From Rodentibacter caecimuris (GTDB lineage Bacteria > Pseudomonadota > Gammaproteobacteria > Enterobacterales > Pasteurellaceae): a stretch of DNA of 64,000 nucleotides. This document shows, piece by piece, positions 30,526 to 39,826 of this stretch (positions are counted from its first letter, which is position 1; the number at the start of each line of letters is the position of its first letter). The stretch lies in contig MLAA01000035.1 in NCBI GenBank assembly GCA_001998905.1, positions 89,951 to 153,950 on the forward strand, written 5' to 3'. The notes below the pieces were generated by a model that searched no databases, was not told the origin of the DNA, and saw nothing but the letters and a program-made list of their open reading frames with translations. Made by a program: the position numbers and the translations under genes.

Positions 30526-31601
30526 ATTCTACCTAAGCCACTTTTGATCTTATGTTCAAATTTTTCATAATCTACTAAAAATGCATCATGTCCATAATCA
30601 GAATGCAATTCATAAAATGTTAAATTTACGCCGTTTTGCTCTAATAACTGCTTACTTTTATGCAAATCAACAGTTTTAAATAATTGGTCAGAAGTAACCG
30701 CGACCAAAGTATACTTTGCTTTAATACGAGAAAGTGCAGTTTTTAAATCACCATAACCTAAACTCGGATCATACATATCCAAAGCTCGCAATAAATGCAA
30801 ATAGCTGTTAGCATCAAACCTCGATAAAAACTTTTGTCCTTGATAGCTTAAGTAAGATTCGACTTGAAAATAGTCCCCAAAAATCTGTCCTTCGGTTTTT
30901 GTTGCTCGTCCGAAAGCTTTCGCTAATTGCACATCCGTTCGATAAGTCAGCATTCCCAACATCCGGGCAATAGATAGCCCATTATGAGGAGGTTGTCCCT
31001 CATAATAATCACCGCCATTAAAATTAGGGTCATTGATAATTGCTTGTCGCATAACGTGATTAAAACCAATAGCTTCTGCACTAAACAATAAAGATGAACA
31101 AAGGTTTATTACATTATCAACAAAATCCGGATAATCTATCGCCCATTGATTCGCCTGCATTCCACCAAAAGATCCGCCAATAATCGCGTGTAAGTGAAAA
31201 ATGCCTAAATGCTCTAATAAGGCTTTTTGTACTCTAACAATATCTTGTACAACAATTGAAGGGAATTGGCTACCATAGGGTTTACCCGTTTTCATATTCA
31301 TTGAAGAGGGTCCCATTGTCCCTTTACATCCCCCCAACACATTAGAACAAATAAAAAAATAGCGCTCAGTATCTAACGCAAATCCCCTACCCATAAAATT
31401 CTGCCACCAACCTTGCTGATCAGGCTGAGTTGAATACGGTTCGGCATCTCCTGTCAATGCATGACAAATCAACACCACATTACTTTTATCACTATTTAAT
31501 CTACCATAAGTCTGATATGCCACATCAACTGATGAAAGGTTTCCCCCTAAAGTAAGCTGAAGAGGATCCTGCTGAAAAAGTACGATTTTTTGTACAGCCA
31601 T
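30522..31601 (-). CDS. metX: Homoserine O-acetyltransferase
   Basis: A 359-residue alpha/beta hydrolase that uses acetyl-CoA to activate homoserine for methionine synthesis. The nucleophile elbow is [18 protein letters not shown]; the catalytic Asp is in VAVTSDQLF and the His in [28 protein letters not shown] is the oxyanion region. Possible MetJ sites lie about 90-100 bases upstream. Confidence 0.92.
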   Translation of the reverse strand: MAVQKIVLFQQDPLQLTLGGNLSSVDVAYQTYGRLNSDKSNVVLICHALTGDAEPYSTQPDQQGWWQNFMGRGFALDTERYFFICSNVLGGCKGTMGPSSMNMKTGKPYGSQFPSIVVQDIVRVQKALLEHLGIFHLHAIIGGSFGGMQANQWAIDYPDFVDNVINLCSSLLFSAEAIGFNHVMRQAIINDPNFNGGDYYEGQPPHNGLSIARMLGMLTYRTDVQLAKAFGRATKTEGQIFGDYFQVESYLSYQGQKFLSRFDANSYLHLLRALDMYDPSLGYGDLKTALSRIKAKYTLVAVTSDQLFKTVDLHKSKQLLEQNGVNLTFYELHSDYGHDAFLVDYEKFEHKIKSGLGRI

Positions 31602-31687
31602 TAAAATTATTGCCCTAAATAATAAAAACCGAATTGAATTTAAAAGTACAAAGAAAGAAGATCATTGTCAAGAAAATTTAGCCATCT

Positions 31688-31703
31688 AAACATCTAGACG
31701 TAA
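31688..31703 (-). promoter_or_regulatory. Candidate MetJ boxes upstream of metX
   Basis: Two adjacent 8-mers, AAACATCT and AGACGTAA, each match six of eight positions of the AGACGTCT met box. They lie 87 to 102 bases before the metX start. Divergent sanA starts at 31792. Confidence 0.45.
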
Positions 31704-31791
31704 ATTTAGAAATTCTTATAGAAAATCGCTTGAACTTCAATTTGTTTTTAATTATTTTAAAGAACCTGAATGAAGTGAAAATAATAAAAAA

Positions 31792-32457
31792 ATGACCGCA
31801 CTTTTGCCCCGCTTAAAAGAGATATTAGTAAAAAAATATCTGAAATATTTAACAGGTTTAATCGCTATTGCCATTGTATCTTGCGTTTTCATTGATCAAC
31901 TGATCAGTTATTCCGTTCAAGAAAAAGTGTACCGCTACATTAACGATATACCTCATCGTCCTTACTCTATGGTATTAGGAACATCAAAATATTTCATCAA
32001 CGGTCGTCCTAATCAATATTACCGCTATCGTTTAGAAGCCGCTAAAGCGTTGATCGACGAACAAAAAACTGATTATCTTTTACTCAGTGGCGATAACCGT
32101 ACACTTCAATATAATGAACCTAGAATGATGTTTCGCGACTTACGAAAAATGGGTGTGCCTGAAAATAAAATGTTTTATGACTTCGCCGGGTTTAGAACAC
32201 TTGATTCAGTCATTCGAGCCGATAAAATTTTTCAAATACAGCCCATGATTATCGTTAGTCAACAATTTCATTGTGAGCGTGCACTATTTATCGCCAAATG
32301 GAACAATATTGATGCAATTTGCTTCGCTGCACAACAACCAGATACTTATCTCTCTACCCGTATTAGAGAAATATTCGCGCGAGTAAAGGCACTAATCGAT
32401 GTGATTTTTGGCGTAAAACCGCACTTTTTAGGGATGCCCGAACCTTTGCCAATGTAG
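31792..32457 (+). CDS. sanA: SanA-like envelope protein (DUF218)
   Basis: A 221-residue inner-membrane protein with one N-terminal anchor (LTGLIAIAIVSCVFIDQLI). The DUF218 core is clear: MVLGTSKYFINGRPNQYYRY, LLLSGDNRTLQYNEPRMMFR, FYDFAGFRTLDSVIRADKIF and IVSQQFHCERALFIAKW, all parallel to E. coli SanA, which affects envelope permeability and vancomycin resistance. The first codons are an uptake signal (ATGACCGCACTTTT), so the USS encodes the N-terminus MTALL. Confidence 0.85.
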   Translation: MTALLPRLKEILVKKYLKYLTGLIAIAIVSCVFIDQLISYSVQEKVYRYINDIPHRPYSMVLGTSKYFINGRPNQYYRYRLEAAKALIDEQKTDYLLLSGDNRTLQYNEPRMMFRDLRKMGVPENKMFYDFAGFRTLDSVIRADKIFQIQPMIIVSQQFHCERALFIAKWNNIDAICFAAQQPDTYLSTRIREIFARVKALIDVIFGVKPHFLGMPEPLPM

Positions 32458-32507
32458 AAATTAATTAAATACCAAATACAACATTTATACTTATGAAGGA
32501 AGCTATT

Positions 32508-33860
32508 ATGTCTCACTTGTCTATCGCTAAATTTGGCGGAACTTCCGTTGCTAATCATTCAGCTATGCTCGCTTGTGCAAATATTGTGATTAATAATCCT
32601 AATATTCGAGTCGTTGTTCTTTCTGCCTCTGCCGGCATAACTAATTTATTAGTAGAACTGGCCAATGGCATAGATACGAAACAGCGTTGTCAAACCATAG
32701 CTAAAGTACGTGAAATCCAAGAAAATATTTTATGTGAATTACAAAATGATCAGCTTGTTCGTCCAATTATTGAAAAATATATTGAAAATATTGAATATCT
32801 GGCAGAAGCCGCGTCATTAGCGACATCAAATGCCCTAAGCGATGAATTAATCAGCCACGGAGAAATGATGTCAACACAAATTTTTATTCAAGTTTTGCGT
32901 GAATTAAATATCCAGGCGACTTGGCTAGATGTAAGAAACATCATCTCAACGAATGATAATTTCGGTAAGGCCGTTCCTAACGATGAGCAAACCCAAATCA
33001 ACAGTGATAGGAGTTTAAAGCCTCTAATAGAACGCGGAGAATTAGTCATCACTCAAGGTTTTATCGGACGAGAACATAACGGTAAAACAACAACGCTTGG
33101 GCGAGGAGGGAGCGATTATTCTGCGGCATTACTAGCGGAAATACTCAATGCTAAAGAAGTTCAAATCTGGACGGATGTTGCGGGTATTTATACTACGGAT
33201 CCCCGTATTGTTCACCAAGCCAAACGTATTGATACAATAAGTTTTGCCGAAGCAGCAGAAATGGCAACTTTTGGAGCAAAAGTTTTACACCCCGCCACTT
33301 TACTACCTGCTGTTCGTAGCAATATTCCGGTTTATGTCGGTTCAAGCAAAACGCCACAAGCAGGTGGCACTTGGGTAACACGCGTTCCACACTCTCGCCC
33401 GACTTTTCGAGCCATCGCATTACGGCGAGATCAAACTTTACTGACGTTATCCAGCCTAAATATGCTACACGCACAAGGTTTTTTGGCAAAAGTATTTAAT
33501 ATATTAGCTAATCATAGAATTTCAGTAGATATTGTTACTACTTCTGAAGTCAGTATTTCATTAACGCTTGATAAAACTGGTTCATCTGCGTCAGGAAGTA
33601 ATTTACTGTCTCAGTCGCTATTTGATGAGTTAAGCCAATATTGCACGGTTAAAACAGACACAGATTTATCCCTTGTCGCCCTAATCGGGAATGATTTGCA
33701 TATTACCTCAGGTGTCGCAAAACATATTTTTGAGACATTAGAACCTTATAATATACGCTTAATCAGCTACGGTGCCAGTACTAATAATATTTGTATGTTG
33801 GTTCCAAGTCCATCTGCCGATACTGTTGTATCAGCACTACATAATGCTTTATTTGAATAA
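32508..33860 (+). CDS. lysC: Lysine-sensitive aspartokinase III
   Basis: A 450-residue kinase for the first step of the aspartate pathway. The kinase domain has IAKFGGTSVANHSAM at the start, TLGRGGSDYSAALLAE and VWTD-type IWTDVAGIYTTDPRIV; two ACT domains follow (from about residue 305; LLTLSSLNMLHAQGFLAKVF). It matches E. coli LysC (449). ATG 32508 has AAGGA eight bases before; the 32493 start overlaps that site. No lysine riboswitch can fit in the 50-base gap after sanA. Confidence 0.92.
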   Translation: MSHLSIAKFGGTSVANHSAMLACANIVINNPNIRVVVLSASAGITNLLVELANGIDTKQRCQTIAKVREIQENILCELQNDQLVRPIIEKYIENIEYLAEAASLATSNALSDELISHGEMMSTQIFIQVLRELNIQATWLDVRNIISTNDNFGKAVPNDEQTQINSDRSLKPLIERGELVITQGFIGREHNGKTTTLGRGGSDYSAALLAEILNAKEVQIWTDVAGIYTTDPRIVHQAKRIDTISFAEAAEMATFGAKVLHPATLLPAVRSNIPVYVGSSKTPQAGGTWVTRVPHSRPTFRAIALRRDQTLLTLSSLNMLHAQGFLAKVFNILANHRISVDIVTTSEVSISLTLDKTGSSASGSNLLSQSLFDELSQYCTVKTDTDLSLVALIGNDLHITSGVAKHIFETLEPYNIRLISYGASTNNICMLVPSPSADTVVSALHNALFE

Positions 33861-33891
33861 TATTCCTCAAGGCAAAAAATTTGCTATACAA

Positions 33892-33930
33892 AAATACCGT
33901 TTCTTAAATTTTTATGAAACGGTATTTTTT
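33892..33930 (+). terminator. Terminator after lysC
   Basis: AATACCGTTTC pairs with GAAACGGTATT across a 12-base loop, followed by six Ts. Confidence 0.8.
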
Positions 33931-33985
33931 AATAATTAAAAATTAGCATTTTACAGCGTTAATAAGTATTAACGTTTTATAGGCT

Positions 33986-34699
33986 TTATCGACAAAACAG
34001 TTCTGTAACTTGATTTTCCTGTCTCTGGATTTCAAATTTCCGCTTATTTTGCTGGTTAGAAAAATAAGCATCCTGCTCGGCTAGACGTTTATCTAATACA
34101 GCCTCCGCTTCCTTCAACGCTTTTTTACGATCCTTATGTTTGGAAAGTATTTCTGCTAAAAATATTGCTTGATAGGGATGCGCCTTAGTCCATTCTATTG
34201 CCTCTTCTGCCAATTTACGTTGATTTAATAAATTACAAAAAGCATAGGAATTAATAAATCGCCCGACTAATTGAGAAAATCCTGTGTATTCAGCAATACT
34301 TCTTTTAGGCAAATCTAGAACATATAATGCTGTAATCAGACGATTTTGACCGCGATAAAACCATTTTACCGCCTCATCCCGTAAACCAAAATCATAACTA
34401 CGTGCTGCAAGAACAAACATCGTCATCGGTGTCATTAACTGAGCGCTTTCGCCTGCTATGTTAACCGCTTTTTGGTAATCAGGCAGTCGATTTGTTATTA
34501 ACAGAGGATCCAATTCCCGATGTACATTAATACGTTCTACTTTCCCATGATAAGCGGAATAATAAGGCATAACCTGAATATCAATGGTTCTACCAGCTTC
34601 GGAAGAGGGGGTATCGCCTGCCTTTATCTGTTGATTAGCGCAGGCTGACAATAAAAGTGCGGTCAAAATTGAACTCATTTTTTGCAAAAAATTTATCAT
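33986..34699 (-). CDS. Lipoprotein of unknown function
   Basis: A 237-residue protein with a lipoprotein signal (SSILTALLLSAC, cleavage before Cys19). The mature part has no membrane segment and is helix-rich, with a repeat-like centre (LAARSYDFGLRDEAVKWFYR then GQNRLITALYVLDLP), suggesting a TPR/Sel1-like fold. An uptake signal lies within the signal-peptide region. I do not know its function. It lies after sucD on the same strand. Confidence 0.7.
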   Translation of the reverse strand: MINFLQKMSSILTALLLSACANQQIKAGDTPSSEAGRTIDIQVMPYYSAYHGKVERINVHRELDPLLITNRLPDYQKAVNIAGESAQLMTPMTMFVLAARSYDFGLRDEAVKWFYRGQNRLITALYVLDLPKRSIAEYTGFSQLVGRFINSYAFCNLLNQRKLAEEAIEWTKAHPYQAIFLAEILSKHKDRKKALKEAEAVLDKRLAEQDAYFSNQQNKRKFEIQRQENQVTELFCR

Positions 34700-34736
34700 T
34701 ATATCCTTTGGAAAATTCCTACGAACATCTACTAAT

Positions 34737-35606
34737 CTATTTCAATATCTGTTGTAATCTATTGCCAATCTCCGCTAAATTATTAACAGTGATAACACCC
34801 GCTTCCTGTAAAGCAGAAATTTTATCCTCTGCACTACCTTTTCCTCCACTAATAATTGCACCTGCATGTCCCATTCGCTTTCCTTTTGGTGCCGTAACTC
34901 CAGCAATATAACTGACAATCGGTTTAGTGAATTGAGATTTAATAAATTCTGCGGCTTCTTCTTCCGCTGTTCCACCAATTTCACCAATCATCACCACAGC
35001 TTCGGTTTCTGGATCTTTTTGAAACAATTTTAATATATCAATAAAGCTTGAGCCCGGTATCGGATCCCCCCCGATCCCGACACAAGTTGATTGACCAAAG
35101 CCTTTATCCGTAGTTTGTTTCACCGCTTCATAAGTAAGTGTACCCGAACGAGAAACAATACCAATAGTCCCTTTCTTATGAATATTCCCAGGCATAATGC
35201 CGATTTTACACTCATCCGGCGTAATGATCCCGGGACAATTAGGTCCAATCATTATCGAATTTGAATTTTTGAGCTTTTGTTTAATCAATAGCATATCTAA
35301 TGTAGGAATACCTTCCGTAATACAAACAATTAATTCAACTCCAGCATCGATTGCTTCTAAAACAGCATCTTTACAAAAAGGTGCAGGGACATAAATCATT
35401 GTCGCCATTGCTCCCGTATTTTCTACAGCTTCACGTACAGTATTAAACACAGGTAAGCCTAAATGTTTCGTTCCGCCTTTATTTGGAGAGATTCCACCAA
35501 CTAACTGCGTACCATAAGCCAATGCCTGTTCGGAATGAAAAGTTCCTTGACTACCGGTAAACCCCTGGCAAATAACTTTCGTATGCTGATTAATTAGAAT
35601 TGACAT
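34737..35606 (-). CDS. sucD: Succinyl-CoA synthetase alpha subunit
   Basis: A 289-residue subunit that binds CoA and carries the phosphohistidine. CoA-binding Rossmann motif [19 protein letters not shown] is at about 15-33; [17 protein letters not shown] is the active-site loop; the phosphorylated His is in [15 protein letters not shown] near residue 247. Its first base overlaps the last base of the sucC stop codon; the two form an operon. Confidence 0.95.
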   Translation of the reverse strand: MSILINQHTKVICQGFTGSQGTFHSEQALAYGTQLVGGISPNKGGTKHLGLPVFNTVREAVENTGAMATMIYVPAPFCKDAVLEAIDAGVELIVCITEGIPTLDMLLIKQKLKNSNSIMIGPNCPGIITPDECKIGIMPGNIHKKGTIGIVSRSGTLTYEAVKQTTDKGFGQSTCVGIGGDPIPGSSFIDILKLFQKDPETEAVVMIGEIGGTAEEEAAEFIKSQFTKPIVSYIAGVTAPKGKRMGHAGAIISGGKGSAEDKISALQEAGVITVNNLAEIGNRLQQILK

Positions 35607-36775
35607 TATGCTTCCTCCTTTGCCGCTCTCACAACAAGCTCGGCAGCTTGCTGTAATGTCTCGGCAGTAACAATATTAACCTGACTTGCTGCTAAAATTT
35701 TACGTCCTAATTCTGCATTAGTTCCTTCCAATCGAACAACGACTGGAACTTTAACCCCAACCTCATTAACTGCGGCAATCACACCTTCAGCAATTAAATC
35801 ACAGCGAACAATTCCGCCAAAAATATTCACTAAAATGGCCTTAACAGCGTTATCCGTTAAAATAATCTTAAAAGCTTTCGCCACTCGTTCTTTAGTGGCG
35901 CCGCCTCCAACGTCAAGAAAATTTGCTGGCCTACCACCATACAATTTAACAATATCCATCGTTCCCATTGCCAGTCCCGCTCCATTTACCATACAACCGA
36001 TATTGCCTTCAAGAGCGACATAATTCAATTGATGTTTCTCTGCTTCAGCTTCTCTCAAATCTGTTTGGCTAAAATCCTGTAAATCCGCTAACTCTTTTTG
36101 ACGATACAAGGCATTATTATCAATACTCACTTTGGCATCAAGGCAAAGCAGACAACCTTCTTTAGTAATCACTAACGGATTCACTTCCAGCAAAGACAAA
36201 TCTTTCTCGAGAAACAATTTAGCTAATTGCATAAAAATATGGGTAAACTGGCGGTTTTGTTCCCCATTTAGTCCCAACTTAAAGGCCAGCTCTCTCCCTT
36301 GGTAAGGCATTCCTCCAAATAGAGGATCAATAGCAATTTTGTGCAAAAAGTGCGGTTGATTTTGAGCGACTTTTTCTATGTCCACACCACCGATTTGAGA
36401 TGCCATAAAAATAATTTGTTGTGTCGAACGATCAATTACCGCCCCCAAATAGAGCTCTTGAACAATATCAGCAGATTCTTCAATATAAATGGCGTTAACC
36501 GGCTGCCCGTTTGCATCAGTTTGAGCAGTTACAAGATTGTTTCCCAGCCACTTTTCTGCAAATCCCACAGCTTCTTGTTCAGAGTGAATAACTTTAACGC
36601 CTCCGGCTTTACCTCTCCCACCGGCATGAACTTGGCATTTTATTACCTTGCTTTTACCCTTTAAACCTCCAAATGCTGAAGAGATATCCGCAATAGAATG
36701 ACATACTACACCGTAATTAACTGGTAATTGGTATTGTTTAAATAGCTGCTTCGCTTGATATTCGTGCAAATTCAT
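35606..36775 (-). CDS. sucC: Succinyl-CoA synthetase beta subunit
   Basis: A 389-residue ATP-grasp subunit starting [20 protein letters not shown]. Nucleotide-binding segments [17 protein letters not shown] and the metal-binding LEVNPLVIT are visible; [18 protein letters not shown] and [16 protein letters not shown] complete the pattern. ATG 36775 has a GGGGGC site eight bases before. In this genome sucCD is separate from sucAB; the lactate cluster lies between them. Confidence 0.95.
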   Translation of the reverse strand: MNLHEYQAKQLFKQYQLPVNYGVVCHSIADISSAFGGLKGKSKVIKCQVHAGGRGKAGGVKVIHSEQEAVGFAEKWLGNNLVTAQTDANGQPVNAIYIEESADIVQELYLGAVIDRSTQQIIFMASQIGGVDIEKVAQNQPHFLHKIAIDPLFGGMPYQGRELAFKLGLNGEQNRQFTHIFMQLAKLFLEKDLSLLEVNPLVITKEGCLLCLDAKVSIDNNALYRQKELADLQDFSQTDLREAEAEKHQLNYVALEGNIGCMVNGAGLAMGTMDIVKLYGGRPANFLDVGGGATKERVAKAFKIILTDNAVKAILVNIFGGIVRCDLIAEGVIAAVNEVGVKVPVVVRLEGTNAELGRKILAASQVNIVTAETLQQAAELVVRAAKEEA

Positions 36776-36841
36776 CTTGCCCCCTTTCATATACTGGTGT
36801 GTGGAATATATCGTCTTTTCTTAGGAAAATGACATTATAAT

Positions 36842-36872
36842 AAAAAAGGCTTACTTATTAGTAAGCCTTTTA
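36842..36872 (-). terminator. Terminator after lutC
   Basis: AAAAGGCTTAC pairs with GTAAGCCTTTT around TTATTA. Minus-strand transcripts leave the stem into TTTTTTATTA. It isolates the lactate genes from sucCD. Confidence 0.85.
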
Positions 36873-36875
36873 AAA

Positions 36876-37577
36876 CTAAAGATCGTCAATAACCAAATAG
36901 ATTTTTGATACCGGTCCGTGTACGCCAACCACTTTAATTAATTCTATATCGGCTGTCGCGCTAGGCCCTGAAATAATATTAACACAAGATGGCATTCTTT
37001 CACCTTGCCGAGCCTTTTCATCCAATATTTTTGCTAATTGTGCTACTCGAGGTAAGATTTTACTCTTACGCAAGATAACAATTGATTTTTCCGGCAACAA
37101 ACTGACAGCGCGTCCAAATTGTTTATCTGAAAATAATACTACGCCACCAGACTCAGCTAAACCATATTCGCCATAAACAATACCGATATTGGCTTTTTCC
37201 GACCTTTCAATATTAAATTCAGCATTTTCAGACGACCAAACATACGAATCATATCTAGCTTGTACCGCACTCATAATGCCTAATTCTACAAGGCGTTGAT
37301 CATTATTTATAACAACACTGCCGCCGCCATATTTATCGCAAATAGTAATAATGGTCTGTGCAGCATCAGATTCTTTAGTTACAACCACATCAGCCATCAT
37401 CACCTTTGCAAAATCAATAAATTCATCACAAAGTTGCATTTGGTTACGATCCGTTAACCTAGTCATCGGATAATCATTAACAAGTTGTGGCATTGGTTCA
37501 GGAATAGTCTGAAATTTGGATTTCCCCATCCTTTTGGCTAACTTATTTAAAAATTGCTCACGATTTTGTAAATCCAT
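36876..37577 (-). CDS. lutC: Lactate utilisation protein C
   Basis: A 233-residue LUD-domain protein starting MDLQNREQFLNKLAKRMGKS. The LUD signature covers IGIVYGEYGLAESGGVVLFS and MPSCVNIISGPSATADIELI. With LutA and LutB it forms the three-part iron-sulphur L-lactate dehydrogenase that yields pyruvate. The gap from lutB is five bases. Confidence 0.92.
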   Translation of the reverse strand: MDLQNREQFLNKLAKRMGKSKFQTIPEPMPQLVNDYPMTRLTDRNQMQLCDEFIDFAKVMMADVVVTKESDAAQTIITICDKYGGGSVVINNDQRLVELGIMSAVQARYDSYVWSSENAEFNIERSEKANIGIVYGEYGLAESGGVVLFSDKQFGRAVSLLPEKSIVILRKSKILPRVAQLAKILDEKARQGERMPSCVNIISGPSATADIELIKVVGVHGPVSKIYLVIDDL

Positions 37578-37582
37578 CCCTC

Positions 37583-38989
37583 TTATCCCCTATTTTTAAA
37601 CCATTCGCGGAAACTTTGCCCTTCTGCAGCGGGAAGATCACGCGATTTTGTCCATTCTGCTAAAGCGCCTATTTGAACTGGTGCTTTCCCCTCTTTAATT
37701 AATTTACCAGCAACTTTAGCCCCTATATTAACGCCAACTTTCCATAGACTCGGATGCGAATTTGCAAAAGTAAATCCAAAAATAGATAATCGCTCTGTTG
37801 CGGGAGTCATCCCCGTTTGAGCCATATGCTCCCGATGTTTTAAAATCAGCTGAGCAAGCGGAATTTTTACCGGACACACTGAATTACAAGCAGTACACAG
37901 TGAACAAGCATAAGGCAATTCTTTAAATTCTTCATAACCACCTAACAATGGAGAAATCACTGAACCTATTGGTCCCGGATAAATAGAGCCATATCCATGC
38001 CCACCGATTTGCCGATAAGCAGGACAAGTATTAAGACAAGCACCACAACGAATACAACGCAATACTTCTTTAAATTCACTTTCTAAGATTTTAGAACGCC
38101 CATTATCCACAATAACAAGATGAAACTCCTCCGGTCCATCTGTTTCACCTTCTAGTCGTGGCCCTGTCAACCAAGTATTATAAGCAGTTAATTTAGCCCC
38201 TACCGCACTACGCGCCAACATGGTAATTAATACATCAACTTCTTTGAAAGTTGGAGCTAAGCGTTCCATTCCCATTACGGCAATATGTGTCTTGGGTACT
38301 GTCGTAGCTAAACGTAAATTTCCTTCATTCGTTACTAAGCAAACAGAACCTGTCTCTGCAACAGCAAAATTACAGCCGCTAATACCAATATCGGCTTCTA
38401 GAAAATCTTTACGAATGACATTACGAATAAATGCGGTCATTTCCTCTGGTGTTTCCGAACCATTATAGCCAAGTTGCTCATGTAATTCTTGACGAATTTT
38501 ATGGCGATCTTTATGAATTGCAGGAACCACAATATGTGAAGGTTTATCTCCGACAATTTGTAATAAATATTCGCCTAAATCAGTCTCCACAACCTTCATG
38601 CCTTCTTTCTCAAGCACTTCATTTAAACCGATCTCTTCAGTTACCATAGATTTCGATTTAACAATTTTTTTTGCATTTTTCTCCAATGCAATTCGGCGAA
38701 TATAAGCAGTTGCTTCTTCCGCTGTTTCAGCAAAATAAACTTTACCCCCATTTTGCTGAACTTTTCCGCTTAATTGGTATAAATAAGCATCTAAATTTGC
38801 CAGCACATGATTACGAATTTGCTTGGAAAGATCTCTCCATTCTTCCCAATGTCCTAATTCATCGACCATTTTTTGACGGTTAGCGCCAATAGTTTCCTGC
38901 GCCTTAACTACTGCTTTACGCATTATTTCGTTATGAATTTGATTATCAACTCTCTTCTTGAAAGCAAGGTTACTCGTCTTTAATGACAT
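37583..38989 (-). CDS. lutB: Lactate utilisation iron-sulphur protein B
   Basis: A 468-residue protein with an LUD domain (GISGCNFAVAETGSVCLVTN) in the middle and two 4Fe-4S clusters near the end: CIRCGACLNTCPAYRQIGGH at about 302-321 and CSLCTACNSVCPVKIPLAQL at about 350-369. It would carry electrons from lactate oxidation. Its start follows lutA by one base, so translation is coupled. Confidence 0.93.
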   Translation of the reverse strand: MSLKTSNLAFKKRVDNQIHNEIMRKAVVKAQETIGANRQKMVDELGHWEEWRDLSKQIRNHVLANLDAYLYQLSGKVQQNGGKVYFAETAEEATAYIRRIALEKNAKKIVKSKSMVTEEIGLNEVLEKEGMKVVETDLGEYLLQIVGDKPSHIVVPAIHKDRHKIRQELHEQLGYNGSETPEEMTAFIRNVIRKDFLEADIGISGCNFAVAETGSVCLVTNEGNLRLATTVPKTHIAVMGMERLAPTFKEVDVLITMLARSAVGAKLTAYNTWLTGPRLEGETDGPEEFHLVIVDNGRSKILESEFKEVLRCIRCGACLNTCPAYRQIGGHGYGSIYPGPIGSVISPLLGGYEEFKELPYACSLCTACNSVCPVKIPLAQLILKHREHMAQTGMTPATERLSIFGFTFANSHPSLWKVGVNIGAKVAGKLIKEGKAPVQIGALAEWTKSRDLPAAEGQSFREWFKNRG

Positions 38990-38990
38990 A

Positions 38991-39722
38991 CTATCTTCCC
39001 CCCTGCATCAAAACTTCGGCAATATGCATTACTTTAATATTTTTTCCTTCACGACTTAAACGCCCTCCGATATTTAATAGACAGCTCACATCAGCGCCAA
39101 TTAAATAATCAGGTTCTACTTCAACAATATGCTCAGCTTTTTCTGTTACCATTTCCCCAGAAATTTCAGCCATTTTTACCGAGAAGGTGCCGCCAAAACC
39201 ACAGCAAGTTTGCTGATTTGCAATAGGTAATAATTCAAGCCCCTTTACATTATTTAATAAAGTAATAGGCTCATTTACAATACCTAGTTTACGAAAAAGG
39301 CTACAAGACGGGTGGTATACAGCTTTCCCTGGTAAACTCGCACCTACATCAGTAATTTTTAAGATATTGACAATAAAATCCGTTAAATCATGAAAGCGAG
39401 CCGCCACTTTTCGCGCTCGTTCCGCCCATTGGGATTCCCCAAACTGATTAAAATATTCTTCATAATGCTTAATAGCTGAAACACAAGAACCAGCAGGGGC
39501 AACGATCGGATAATCATTAACTTCAAAAGTTTTGACTAAATTTTTCATTCCTTCCAACGCTTGTTTTGTATAACCGCTATTTAATGCTGGCTGACCACAA
39601 CAACTTTGTTGTTCCAGAAAAGTTACTTCACAACCTAGTTTCTCCAATAGTAAAACTGTATTTTTAGCAACACCTGCCTTGACTATATCAGCAATGCAGG
39701 TTACATAAAAATTAACGTTCAT
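38991..39722 (-). CDS. lutA: Lactate utilisation protein A
   Basis: A 243-residue protein starting MNVNFYVTCIADIVKAGVAK, with two CCG domains: LEQQSCCGQPALNSGYTKQ and IANQQTCCGFGGTFSVKMAE, plus YHPSCSLFRKLG. These ligate a 4Fe-4S cluster in this heterodisulphide-reductase-like subunit. ATG 39722 has GGAG seven bases upstream; the longer ORF reads through the leader. Confidence 0.92.
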   Translation of the reverse strand: MNVNFYVTCIADIVKAGVAKNTVLLLEKLGCEVTFLEQQSCCGQPALNSGYTKQALEGMKNLVKTFEVNDYPIVAPAGSCVSAIKHYEEYFNQFGESQWAERARKVAARFHDLTDFIVNILKITDVGASLPGKAVYHPSCSLFRKLGIVNEPITLLNNVKGLELLPIANQQTCCGFGGTFSVKMAEISGEMVTEKAEHIVEVEPDYLIGADVSCLLNIGGRLSREGKNIKVMHIAEVLMQGGR

Positions 39723-39763
39723 AATCACTCCACACAAATACAACAAAATAAAATAAAAAATAA

Positions 39764-39806
39764 CAAACAAGCGGTATTCTTCTAACGACACAATACCGCT
39801 TGTTTG
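39764..39806 (-). terminator. 15-bp hairpin terminator/attenuator between lctP and lutA
   Basis: CAAACAAGCGGTATT (39764..39778) pairs with AATACCGCTTGTTTG (39792..39806), a perfect stem with a 13-base loop. In the minus direction it leads into TTATTTTTTATTTTATTTT. Both arms contain ACAAGCGGT, the uptake signal core of the Actinobacillus pleuropneumoniae group. It may lower lutABC expression relative to lctP. Confidence 0.75.
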
Positions 39807-39826
39807 ATAATACTTAGTAGTCCGTA

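Noticed and set aside
32458..32507. Lysine riboswitch before lysC
   Set aside because: The gap is only 50 bases, too short for the lysine aptamer.
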